Shown here: positions 10,193-19,479 of the stretch, one piece after another
How the letters are laid out: every line of letters begins with the position of its first letter
Position numbering within the stretch: position 1 is the first letter of the stretch
DNA from: Drosophila persimilis
Taxonomy: Eukaryota > Arthropoda > Insecta > Diptera > Drosophilidae
Length of the DNA stretch: 64,000 nt
Assembly: GCF_003286085.1 (NCBI RefSeq)
Contig: NW_020825410.1
Span: 116,001 to 180,000 of the forward strand
Direction: 5' to 3'
Position numbers and translations under genes: made by a program
The notes under the pieces: generated by a model
What the model saw: the letters and a program-made list of their open reading frames with translations, nothing else
Told to the model about the DNA's origin: nothing
The model's database searches: none

Positions 10193-11400
10193 CCCCTTTT
10201 TTCTTTATCATGTTATAAAGTAATTTCAGTTTATTTTCTAAAAAAGTTAAGTAATTTTTTTCTTTTTTTATACACCGACCTGTCAAACTCGTCAAACCTG
10301 TCAATCACCAGTATCTGATCAATGTGGCTACAGTGCTACGATCAAAATTCCGATCATCCTTGAGATGATTTAAAACCAAAAAAAGAAATAAAAGGGGCTC
10401 CGCTAGAGCGATCAGGATCCGTTCGGCTCCGGCCAGTGGAGAGGTAAGCATCAGTAGCAGCCACCAGCAGCCCCAGCGACCTCCCATCCTCCTCGGAACG
10501 CATTAAACCTCCGCCGCCTTTCCTCTCTTCGGAGCGCATTAACCCTCCGCAACCTTTCTTCTCCTCTGAGCGCATTCGACCTCCGCAACATTTCTTCTCC
10601 TCGGAGCGCATTCGACCTCCGCAACAGTTCTTCTCCTCGGAGCGCATTAGACCTCCGCAACATTTCTTCTCCTAGGAGCGCATTAAACCTCCGCGACCTC
10701 GACCGACATCGACCGGACGGCCACCAGGACCCGCACGCAACCATCCACCACGTGCGGCCACCGCGAAGGACGACTCCGGCAGCCGACCACGAAGGAAGAG
10801 CCAGAAGAAAAACCCGCGCACCTACCAAACTTTGTACCTTTTAAGAACAATAAAAATAACGCTATTTCTTTTGTTACCGCTCAAGTCCCGCCTTATTCTT
10901 GAACCACGAGACTCTCTCAGCTACCACACCCAGAGATCAAATAAATTTCTGTGGAACCCGGCGCGACGAGCATACCCCGGCCGAAGCGCTGTCACATTAT
11001 GCATAATTTATTCTTTAATAATGAGTTTTTTTCGAACATTATCGAGTTGGATCTGGACGGATCATGTAGCTCCAGCACATTTTCTGGCAACAAAGGCCCC
11101 CGCCAAAGCGAACCAAAAAAGTCGACACTTCTTGGATGGAAATCTCCAGAGAGCGATTCGAAGAGCAGAAGGACCTTCACAGGAAGAAGAACATGATATG
11201 AGGAAGGAAAAAATAGCCTCATCCACACGCAAAAAAAATTCCAGAATGATTTATTGGAAGTGCTGAGAAATATAAATTAATAAGTTTCTAATTTTCATTA
11301 TGGTGTAAACAATATTTTGCTATTGCAGATCTTATCTGTTCTGCTGACTAATTAAAATCACCAGAACTGTTGCTGCTATCGGGCTGTTGGCATATTTTGC
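10193..11400. repeat. Unidentified spacer block, tandem unit 3
   Basis: Third copy of the spacer. It is very close to unit 1 (same minisatellite variants, same long frame at 10832-11266 apart from one change). The greater similarity of units 1 and 3 than of either to unit 2 in the minisatellite suggests exchange between units. Confidence 0.6.
10494..10705. repeat. 36-bp minisatellite, six units
   Basis: Six units of the 36-bp repeat. The first five match unit 1 in order of variants, and an extra unit at the right carries the variant found last in unit 2. Confidence 0.85.
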
Positions 11401-11434
11401 TGTTGAAACACGGCCGAAATAATTGCTACATCTT

Positions 11435-11884
11435 CATTATCCAATATAAAAAAAAATTATGAATCTTCTGCGCAAATATAATGTACTTGTTATTGGCATC
11501 AGCTGTTTTTGACGAATGGTGGATGGTGCCAGTGTGAATCGGAGTTTCACATCTGTCAAGAAATCCCACCATTCCCCCGGGATGGTCTCAGTGTGCAGAG
11601 CATATTAGGGGTTATAATCATCATCATTATTCATTTGCGGCAACATTATCAGTTGGTGCAGGAAAATATTTTGCTGTTGAACGACAGCCAAAATAGTTGC
11701 TAGGTCTTCATCATCCATTTTTATACAAAGGAAAAGTAAATATTCCGTGCAAACATTATGAACTTGTTATTGGCATCGGCTGTTTTTGATGATGGATGTA
11801 GGATGACGGATGGTGCCAGTTTAATGGGATTTTGACATATGTCCCACCGTTCCCCTGGGATGTGCTAAGTGTGCCGATCCTATT
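11435..11884 (-). mobile_element. Harbinger-derived MITE-like piece, unit 3
   Basis: Near-identical to the piece in unit 2, with the same two arms and the same transposase-like remnant on minus. Confidence 0.6.
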
Positions 11885-11996
11885 ATGCTGACATATCAAT
11901 ACTTGTCCGCGACAAGTATCGATATATCAAGTACATTGGTGTTTCTTATAGTACTATCGATAATTAAATCTTGAACTGATATTCATATCTTACATA
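11885..11996. repeat. LTR fragment related to element F, unit 3
   Basis: F-type LTR right half with one substitution in the distal TATATC and the same ATATCTTACA end. About 200 bp follow before the tRNA, holding the tRNA 5' flank shared with unit 2. Confidence 0.7.
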
Positions 11997-12194
11997 ACCA
12001 ATCTTGTTTTTACAATTGAAATCGTATTTTATTTAAATTAAATGAATTTCATTATTTTCTAGCCACTTACAACACTAAAAGGTTTGTGTTTTAGCTAACC
12101 TAGCAGCCCTTGTGCATACAATAGTCATTCCTTTTACACCAGCAGAGGGCGAGCACGCGCATTGAATCCATAATAGAGCGCTCAACGTTCAGTC

Positions 12195-12266
12195 GGCTCG
12201 TTGGTCTAGAGGTATGATTCTCGCTTCGGGTGCGAGAGGTCCCGGGTTCAATTCCCGGACGAGCCC
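12195..12266 (+). tRNA. tRNA:Pro-CGG: tRNA-Pro (anticodon CGG)
   Basis: A 72-nt cloverleaf. The 7-bp acceptor stem (GGCTCGT with ACGAGCC) is perfect. The D arm contains the A box TGGTCTAGAGG. The anticodon stem CTCGC/GCGAG encloses TTCGGGT, placing CGG at 12227-12229. The T stem CCGGG/CCCGG holds TTCAATT, with a B box GGTTCAATTCC. The discriminator base is C, and CCA is not encoded. It reads CCG proline codons. No intron is present. It is the only convincing host gene in the window. Its 5' flank is duplicated upstream together with the first part of the gene, so this is the intact distal member of a tandem array. No clear T-run terminator lies immediately 3'; the first run of five or more T is at about 12299-12305. 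Confidence 0.95.
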
Positions 12267-12419
12267 AAGAGATTAAGTTAACGTGATTTGTTCTGTAATT
12301 TTTTTAAGAATTTTGCAACACAATACTGTACTTCCACGAGCAGTAAACAACGCTTGCTTGTAAGAGTGTACATGCGCGTATCAAAGTGCCCCAGTAGAAG
12401 AACCACTAACCATACAGTA
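12267..12419. other. Unique-looking sequence 3' of the tRNA
   Basis: About 150 bp without recognisable repeats or coding potential. The first good T-run (TTTTTTT at about 12299) could act as a distal Pol III stop. The segment ends at the hAT target duplication. Confidence 0.5.
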
Positions 12420-12427
12420 TATAGATG

Positions 12428-13472
12428 CAGTGTTGCCATTTTAGCCTATTTAAGGCTAGATCTAGCTTATTTGAAAACGGAAAAGCTTGAAAAATTATGA
12501 AAATGCTTATAGCCTTAAATCTAGCCTTTTTTAATTTCACTCTGTTTATGTTTGCCTTTTTATATCCTACATATATTTTTAGGCAAATCGAACAAAAAGT
12601 ATATTTTTTGTACATTATCATGGTATTTTAGAATTCATTTATGGTATATTTTCGTTGAAAAGTTTCGGTCACTACTACACAGAAACTTGGCGATCGTGTG
12701 AAATGTGTAATTGTGTAAAATTGAGGTGCAAGGATTTTATAAAGGAGCTTATTATCCAACACAGAGAAAGGTAAGCTTCAATAGGATTTGATATTAAAAA
12801 TAAATAATAATCTGCTGTTTAATTTCAGACTTCCAGATAATTTTGAGACATTGGAAAAACTGCAAGTTTTTGCCCAATTTGGAATTCTTGCCCAATATGG
12901 CAAAATTCACTTAGTCCCTTGGCAAAGTACAGATGACACTATAAAGCTTTGGTCAGAAGTACTGACTTATAAAGATGCTGGCAAAAACAAACCTCTTGAA
13001 GAAATCGCTTTATTTTCCATTGAAATTTTAAGTCTACCGTGGTCAAATGCTGCCATTGAACATGTAATCAGTTTAATAAATATCGTTAAGACCAAGCTTA
13101 GGAACAAAATGATTGTTAAATCCTTAAACTCAATATTAAATATAAGGTTTGTTTTAGTAATATTTAATTGTCTCATGAATACGACTATAATTCTTTTGAA
13201 TTTTACAGATATGGATTGCGCCGTCATGGCATATGTTGCCACAACTACCAATTACCGGAGAAATATTTAAATTTAATACGTTCCAGCGATAAATATACCG
13301 ATTCGAGTAATAGCGAGTTGGATAAAATAATAACACAATTAGAAATGTGTATATCTATGTGTTCTTTTTATTTTTAGCCTATTTTTTGGCCTTTTTTTTA
13401 ATTTTTAGCTTGTTTTAGCTTGTGTTTTTGTGAAATCTAGCTTATTTTGACGCTCAAAATCTGGCAACACTG
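12428..13472 (+). mobile_element. hAT DNA transposon, 1.05 kb
   Basis: Terminal inverted repeats CAGTGTTGCCA and TGGCAACACTG lie exactly inside an 8-bp direct duplication TATAGATG (12420-12427 and 13473-13480), the hAT hallmark. Subterminal GCTAG/CTAGC-rich motifs (GATCTAGCTTATTT, AAATCTAGCTTATTT) are repeated in inverted orientation near both ends and could be transposase-binding sites. Only the C-terminal part of a transposase remains inside. The clean duplication implies one simple insertion, with the internal deletion probably present before it moved. Confidence 0.92.
12700..13378 (+). pseudogene. hAT transposase C-terminal (dimerisation) exons
   Basis: Three exon-like pieces are visible. 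The first ends at an AG before GTAAGC (about 12770). The second runs from about 12831 to 13149 with EILSLPWSNAAIEHVISLIN followed by KTKLRNKM, the signature of the hAT C-terminal dimerisation domain. The third starts after TTTTACAG (about 13209) and ends at 13376-13378 (TAG). Both inferred introns are short, AT-rich and GT-AG. The BED zinc finger and the catalytic DDE part are absent, so no active transposase is made. The splice sites are inferred. Confidence 0.75.
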
Positions 13473-13480
13473 TATAGATG

Positions 13481-14107
13481 TGCCAGTTCATACAACGAAA
13501 GTGTCACACACTGGCTTGCGCGATCAATACCCCAGAGTGACGTCATCATGAGAGAGAGAGCGCAGAGAGAACATCTTTGTATGTGTTAGTACACACGCAA
13601 TATGTTTCGACAAAAATATGTGATTGTATGCTTTTTCAGATTTTTTGAATTCTCTCAGGCCTGGTTCTGTTTTGCCTCCAGCATGTTTTAGTGTATGGGT
13701 GCACATGCATTCTCACGTAATTTGCATGGGTGTGTTTAGTATTGCTGAGTTTGGTTCTTGTTTTTGGTCTTTTGATGATGACCTACCGCCACAAAATAAA
13801 TGAAGAATGGGCAGGGGGTGGGGGTATGTTATTTGTTTTATTTATACCACAAAATATAAAATATTACAATTATTTAATTACACATTTATTTCCTTATTTT
13901 AAACAGGTTGATTATAATTATGAAAATTATGCAAACGCCGTCGGTTCTGGACTATATACAATAGTATAATTGCACATTTATTTCCTTATCTTAAGCAGGT
14001 TGATTATAAATTATAAAAATTATGTAAACGCCTTCGGTTCTCGACTTTTTTGTTTATTTTAACTAAAACAATGATGTATCTAAATATGCAATACAAGAAA
14101 AGTAACG
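13481..14107. other. No gene seen; includes a short tandem repeat
   Basis: About 630 bp with no convincing coding sequence. The left part continues the pre-hAT sequence. A GAGAGAGAGAGCGCAGAGAGA purine run lies near 13550. The right part is AT-rich and holds the 92-bp repeat listed separately. Confidence 0.5.
13880..14053. repeat. 92-bp tandem repeat, about two copies
   Basis: Two imperfect copies both start CACATTTATTTCCTTAT and end in a GTCGGTTCT or TTCGGTTCT motif; the second copy begins at about 13973. No function is suggested. Confidence 0.7.
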
Positions 14108-14257
14108 TATGTATATATTCTTGATCAGCATCAATAGTCGAGTCGATTGAGCCATGTCTGTCTGTCCGTCCCCTTCAGCGCCTAGTGCTCAAAGACTATA
14201 AGAGCTAGAGCAACGATGTTTTGGATCCAGACTTCTGTGATATGTCACTGCTACAAG
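14108..14257 (+). mobile_element. DINE-1/INE-1 core fragment
   Basis: Plus-oriented core (TATATATTCTTGATCAGC, a short GTCTGTCCGTCC run, TCAAAGACTATAAGAGCTAG). Both ends are missing. A 95-bp unidentified linker with an ACTTGACGGTG direct repeat separates it from the next DINE-1. Confidence 0.85.
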
Positions 14258-14352
14258 AACACTTGACGGTGGGCCACTTGACGGTGCAGTAACTGCATCG
14301 CCTCTTGAAAGATGCAGTCATTGCATGTCAACGTCCCAATTATAAAAAAAAA

Positions 14353-14781
14353 CGAGGGGGAACGTTGTGAGTTGCTGCGGAGACCGCAACTCTACAGTTA
14401 TACCCGATACTAAGTCAGTATGGGTCTCCTCCAGCAGACGCCGCTAATATTAAACGACACGACAAAGAGTGCGTGCGAGAGAGACAGAAAATCAGTCTGA
14501 GCGTGACGTCGCGACGTCACGCGCTGCGTAGCCAGTGCAAATTGATTTGTTCCTTTTGGCTATAAACATAATCTGATCTGATCCAAATTCAGCAACCTGA
14601 TAGATATGATCATTATCTATGATTCTGCGTTTTTAGTTTTCTCGTATCTTCAAAATTGTGGATGCCACAGATTTTCGTCCTTTGGGTGGGGCGGAAGGGG
14701 GTGAAATTTTGAGATATACGTTTTATAGTGAGATCTAACAGGAGTGCGGATACTAAATTTGTTTACTCTAGCGTTAATAGT
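14353..14781 (-). mobile_element. DINE-1/INE-1, left part, interrupted by element C
   Basis: Minus orientation with an intact hairpin end (CGAGGGGGAACGTTG, then GAGTTGC...GCAACTC). It is cut after TTAATAGT, where element C begins, and resumes at 23530 with TAGTCTTTGAG. The uninterrupted DINE-1 at 5696-6776 has TTAATAGTCTCTGAG at this point, so the target duplication TAGT is confirmed. Confidence 0.88.
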
Positions 14782-16028
14782 TGTTATGATCCGCCTCTTT
14801 TCCACCCTGGCCTATCGTTCCCAGCTAGCTCACGGGGAAGTCAGGGGTGTTTCCGACCCGATATGTCAGGGGACGGATTGAACAAAACAAAAACAAAAAA
14901 AAACATACAAAAAAAACAAATCTAATTTATAAGACAGACTCGTCTTCGTTGGCACTTTCGTCAGCGGGGATAGTTGGTTTCGTTATCCCTAGCAGGGTCC
15001 CACCTTTCCATGAGCGCCACCTTCCATGAGCGCTCCCTTTTTATATTCAGGGTCCCACTCTTCTTCTCGCTCTCGTCCCACCCAACTACCGTTTTCTATT
15101 CACTCATGACTCTTTTCAAATTTTCATTTTTATATCCATTATATTTTCTTACTCATCTTCTTGAACATCAATTCATAATCTAGGTTTATATAACGGAAAT
15201 AAATACTAACACCAAAAAAATACTAACAAAAAAAAATAAACCCTATTTCGGCCGAATTGGCAGCCCCCTTTGATAGAAGTTGTTGCTTCCTGATGCTTGC
15301 TATTGTTTACGTTTAATCGTGGTGTTTTTTTTTATATGATCGTGATATGTTGTTCAATTGTGGGTCGGACAGGTGTAGATGTGTGGAATGTGGTGATGTT
15401 ATGTGATGTGTTATGAATGAGGGTATACATGCGTGGGTTGGGTGTGATGTGGGTGGATGAAGGTGTGTGACATTGATTCGAATGGGTTGATTTCTGCTTT
15501 GACGTCCGGATTCTTTACTCGGGGGGGTTGGTGTGTGGGGACAGAAACGTGTCTCCAGTCGGTGCTCCGCGGACGGTTCCTTGGTGTCGGTGCTCCGCTA
15601 ACGGTTCTCGCACCAGTTTTCCGGCCTGGCCAGTACCGGGATGCTGCTGCCGCTGTCCGCCGCTTCTGCTGATGTTGATGCCTGTCGCTGATGTCTTGGT
15701 GGGATCGTCGTCTCCACGATCACCAATTTTGTTTCCTTTTTTTTTCTTTCAGGGCACGTGCGGCCTCCACTATTCTCCACCGGAAACTCCCTCTCTTTTT
15801 CTCCCTCCTCGCCCCGTTTCCTTTTCTCCCACGCAACTCTGCCACTGCTTCCCAGGATCCACTATAGATGCCGCTGTCTCTTTCTTCTCCAGCCCTGATA
15901 CTTATCGGCTCTCTCCAAAACCGCCCATAACACCACACTACTGTTTCCAGGATTACTCCGCCGAAACGGGAGTGCCAAGCAGGCGGGCTTTTTCAATTAA
16001 GGGGCCCCAACGTAGGCCATCGCCCACA
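14782..16028 (-). repeat. Element C 3' LTR
   Basis: On plus it begins TGTTATGATCC and runs to about GCCCACA. The left boundary is fixed by the TAGT duplication. The right boundary is inferred from a TG...CA pair, because both LTR copies continue into pol sequence. It differs from 21997-23244 at roughly one percent of positions by eye. Several frames are open by chance (for example 15528-16034). Confidence 0.85.
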
Positions 16029-16073
16029 CCCTGAGATTGAGAGTCTCTGGCTCCATAGACTGAGATGCCCGGG

Positions 16074-17414
16074 CTACTGCTTCAGATCTTTTGCGTGAAA
16101 CACCCCAATACGTGAGCCTTGCAACGTCTCCAGCTCATACAGACTGTTGCCCATACTTCGGATCACTCGGCACTTGACATATTTTGGGCTGAGCTTTGCG
16201 TTGATGTTGTTTTTAAATTTGCTCAACACGAAATTCCTCTTATATACCTCCTGACCCGGTGAGTACCTAATTTCTCGAGCTTTTCGATTGTATCTGTTCT
16301 TCGCTCTGTTGTAGGCTTCATGGGAGTTTCCTCGGACCTCATCTCGGACTATTTCCATCTTGTCACTCCTCGCCAAGGGTGACATTTGTGCATCATTTAG
16401 GGCGCCCAGTCTGCGTGCCAATTTATAATCTCGGCCGCTGGTAAACATGTGCTGCCCAAACAACACAAAGTATGGCGACGTCCCGATGCCCGTGTGTATA
16501 GCGCTCCTAGCCACACACTGGATCTCCGTCAGCTTCTCGTCCCAGCGCGTGTGATCCTCACTAGCGTATGTCCTTATCGCCGCCAGTATTGTCTGGTTCA
16601 CTCGTTCGGCCGCGTTCGCCTGTGGTGCATAGTTCCCCGACTTCAGGTGCGTTATGCTTCTCCTGTCCAGGAATTGCGAGAATTCAGCTGACACAAACTG
16701 CTTTCCATTATCGGTGTGTACTATTTCAGGCACGCCAAACTGCGCGAAGACCTCTGCGTGCAAGAATCGGATCACGGCCGACGACGTCGCCTTAGGCAAA
16801 GCCTTCAACCAGACATATCTGGACATGTGATCGAGGACTATTAGTATGACTACATTGCCACTTCGAGTCCTCGGATATGGACCCAGGAAATCCAGGTACA
16901 GTTTTTGAATCGGCCTCTCGGTTCTGGTTTCGGCCCCCATGAGTGGACGGTGAACCTGTGTTGAATGTTTTGTTTCTTTGCAGGTGTCACAATCAGCCAC
17001 ATATGCCTTCACCTGCACGGTCATCCGGGGCCAATAATAGAACTGTCGCAGCCGTCCCAGTGTCCTCGCGATTCCTCCATGCATTGCCGCATCGCTGTCG
17101 TGAGCCTGCTGGATCAGTGTGCTCGTCAGGGCTTCCGGGATCCATAGCTTCCACGAAAACTCCTCTAATTCCGGCCGGCCAAATTGTGTGCGCTTAAACA
17201 GCAGTCCTTCCTCCACCTTCAGGTCTGGGAACTCATCCTCATCGCTCTGGACCGACTCGATTTTCCTTCGGTATTCTTCATCCTCGAAGGCTGTGGTGTC
17301 GAACTCCAGGAAGTCGATAGCGTCAACGTCAAAGGGACGTGACAGCATATCGGCGACGATATTTTCCTTTCCTTTGCGGTGCTCAATTTCAAAGTCATAA
17401 GCCTGGAAAGCCAA
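16074..17414 (-). CDS. Element C pol: integrase part
   Basis: Integrase of a Gypsy-type element, frame-shifted by one base from the upstream pol frame (site at about 17450). It starts at the end of RNase H (EHRKGKENIVADMLSRP) and continues into the HHCC zinc finger (H..H in MHGGIART, CDTC). The catalytic core has D in YLDFLGPYP, D in VHTDNGKQF and E in ANAAERVN, all in place. The C-terminus has a GPY-like region. About 446 codons, ending at TAG next to the 3' LTR. The domain itself looks intact; it would need the upstream frame restored to be made as part of Pol. Confidence 0.88.
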   Translation of the reverse strand: MAFQAYDFEIEHRKGKENIVADMLSRPFDVDAIDFLEFDTTAFEDEEYRRKIESVQSDEDEFPDLKVEEGLLFKRTQFGRPELEEFSWKLWIPEALTSTLIQQAHDSDAAMHGGIARTLGRLRQFYYWPRMTVQVKAYVADCDTCKETKHSTQVHRPLMGAETRTERPIQKLYLDFLGPYPRTRSGNVVILIVLDHMSRYVWLKALPKATSSAVIRFLHAEVFAQFGVPEIVHTDNGKQFVSAEFSQFLDRRSITHLKSGNYAPQANAAERVNQTILAAIRTYASEDHTRWDEKLTEIQCVARSAIHTGIGTSPYFVLFGQHMFTSGRDYKLARRLGALNDAQMSPLARSDKMEIVRDEVRGNSHEAYNRAKNRYNRKAREIRYSPGQEVYKRNFVLSKFKNNINAKLSPKYVKCRVIRSMGNSLYELETLQGSRIGVFHAKDLKQ

Positions 17415-19479
17415 CGACCACCTGGCTAGCCTCCCATCCAGTGAAGCGCATGAGCCACTGCAAACTCGCGTGATCTGTTATCACCGTGAATGGCATCAGT
17501 TCCACGTATGCACGGAATTTCTCAATGGCTCTTACCGCCGCCAGACACTCCTTCTCCGGTACGCTATAATTGAGTTGTGCCCCTCTTAGCTTCGCCGAAA
17601 AGAATGCGATCGGGTGCTCTGCTCCTTCATCATCCCTCTGGAAGAGAACTGCTCCAATCCCCACGTGACTCGCATCACACTGGATAAAGAAGTGCTTCTT
17701 AAAGTCTGGGTGATGTAGCACGGGGGCGCTGGTAAGTGCTTTTTTGAGCTCCTCGAACGATTTTCCTGCCTCCTCCGTCAGCTTAAATTGCCCTTTTCCT
17801 TTCAGACAGTCCGTCAGAGGAGCCGAGAGTGCTGAGAAATTTCGAATAAACCGCCGATACCAGCCAGCTGTCCCCAAAAATCTCCGGATTTGTCTCACGT
17901 TCCTTGGCATTGGTATTTGTGTGATCGCCTGTACTTTCTCCGGATCTGTCCTCAGTGCGCCGTCGCCTACGATGTACCCTAAATACTTTAAATATTTATA
18001 GCCGAATTTCGATTTTTTTCTTCCAATTGTCAGGTTTGCCTCCTTGAGACACTTGGCCACTTCCTCTAACAGGTGTATATGCTCCTCAAACGTCCGGGAA
18101 ATAACTAGTAGATCGTCTAAGTATACAAAGACATGGCTTCGGAGTCGTTGTGGAATTACTCGATCCATCAACCGACACAGCCGTTGGGCTGCATTGCACA
18201 ACCCGAAGGGCATCGATTTAAATTGATAGAGTGGTCTGCCTGGCACCGTGAATGCTGTGTACGTCCGACTTTCAGGCTCCAGCTCTATCTGCCAAAATGC
18301 GTGCTTTAAATCGATGCTGCTGATGTACACCGTATCCTCTACGCGGCTCAGAATTGACTCGATGCTCTGCAGCGGGTAAGCATCCTTCACGGTTAATTTG
18401 TTTAGTTTCCGCGCATCCAGACACAATCGGTTCTTTCCCGGCTTCCGTACCAGAGTCACGCGGTTGCTCCACGGGCTCTCGCTGGTTTCGATGACTCCGA
18501 GACGCAACATTTCGTCCACCTCAGCAAACAACAGCTCTTGCACCGCGGGAGATTCCGGGTAGAATCGCTCCTTTACGGGTACGGCTCCCTCGATTAATTG
18601 AATTTCGTGCCTTTCGAGCGTCGTTCTTCCCAAACCATGCGTGTCGAATGCCCTGAAGTTGCTCTTCACCTGGTCCAGACGCGTCTGCTGCGTGTGTGTC
18701 AACTCGTGCGGTTCCGTTGGTCTACTCCTAGTCAGCCCCTCAGCATCAATTTCGGCTAATTCCTTGTGTCGTTCTAGACCTACTATATGCGGAGCCAGAC
18801 CAAACTTCCGCCAGAAAGCGACCCCTAGGTACAGCGGTTGCTTCAGCGAGGGACACAGGAACAACTCCATGGTCTGCTTCTGGCCTCCATACGTCATTAC
18901 CGTCGACACATGTCCCAGTATTTTATGAGGAGTGCCGCCTGCTGTTTGTACTGAGAATTTCTTTATGTCTTGAAGTTTCAGCTCCAATTCTCCTATGAGT
19001 TCCAGGCCACCTTTACCCAGGAGGCTCACCGATGCCCCTGTATCCAGTAGTCCCATCAACGTCTTCGGGCCCATCTTTACTCGTGCGAATGGCCTGTCAT
19101 CCTGACGAATTGCGGAGTGGACTGCTGCACACACCTGGAGCCGCCTCCTCTTGCGCCTCTGAAACCTGTCCCGAGCCCGCTGTGCTCTGACTGCGCTCGT
19201 TCGGATACTCTCCGCGACCTCGTCCCCCATTATCCGATTCCTAGCCTGCTCGTACTGACGCTGCCTTTCCTTTATCGGCTTGCGCTCGGACCATCTAGCT
19301 TCGGGTAATACAGCTTGGTTAACCTTATATATGGTAGTGTAAATATTCTTATTGCTACTTCTTTCCTTAGGGGTATCTAATTTAACGTTGGAGGATCTAT
19401 CTACTGGCTGCTTCGCGGCGACGTGGAACTCGACTCCTCTAATTGCGTCGTGCTCCTTTTCGCGTTTCCCGGTCGACAT
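17395..19479 (-). CDS. Element C pol: protease, RT, RNase H
   Basis: 694 open codons. The retropepsin active site is LLDTGASVSLLG near residue 140. RT fingers and palm carry SLCLDARKLNK-type residues and the catalytic FVYLDDLLVI. RNase H begins FFIQCDASHVGIGAV and contains TDHASLQWLM. It is in the -1 frame relative to gag and overlaps its end by 79 nt, as expected for ribosomal frameshifting. The frame ends early just before the RNase H to integrase linker because of a one-base shift near 17450. All RT catalytic residues are present. The first ATG shown may not be used if translation enters by frameshift. Confidence 0.88.
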   Translation of the reverse strand: MSTGKREKEHDAIRGVEFHVAAKQPVDRSSNVKLDTPKERSSNKNIYTTIYKVNQAVLPEARWSERKPIKERQRQYEQARNRIMGDEVAESIRTSAVRAQRARDRFQRRKRRRLQVCAAVHSAIRQDDRPFARVKMGPKTLMGLLDTGASVSLLGKGGLELIGELELKLQDIKKFSVQTAGGTPHKILGHVSTVMTYGGQKQTMELFLCPSLKQPLYLGVAFWRKFGLAPHIVGLERHKELAEIDAEGLTRSRPTEPHELTHTQQTRLDQVKSNFRAFDTHGLGRTTLERHEIQLIEGAVPVKERFYPESPAVQELLFAEVDEMLRLGVIETSESPWSNRVTLVRKPGKNRLCLDARKLNKLTVKDAYPLQSIESILSRVEDTVYISSIDLKHAFWQIELEPESRTYTAFTVPGRPLYQFKSMPFGLCNAAQRLCRLMDRVIPQRLRSHVFVYLDDLLVISRTFEEHIHLLEEVAKCLKEANLTIGRKKSKFGYKYLKYLGYIVGDGALRTDPEKVQAITQIPMPRNVRQIRRFLGTAGWYRRFIRNFSALSAPLTDCLKGKGQFKLTEEAGKSFEELKKALTSAPVLHHPDFKKHFFIQCDASHVGIGAVLFQRDDEGAEHPIAFFSAKLRGAQLNYSVPEKECLAAVRAIEKFRAYVELMPFTVITDHASLQWLMRFTGWEASQVVVGFPGL

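Noticed and set aside
15528-16034. Open frame of 168 codons on plus within the C LTR (and 22696-23250)
   Set aside because: It lies wholly inside an LTR, is repeated in both LTRs, has low-complexity composition and no domain; chance frame.
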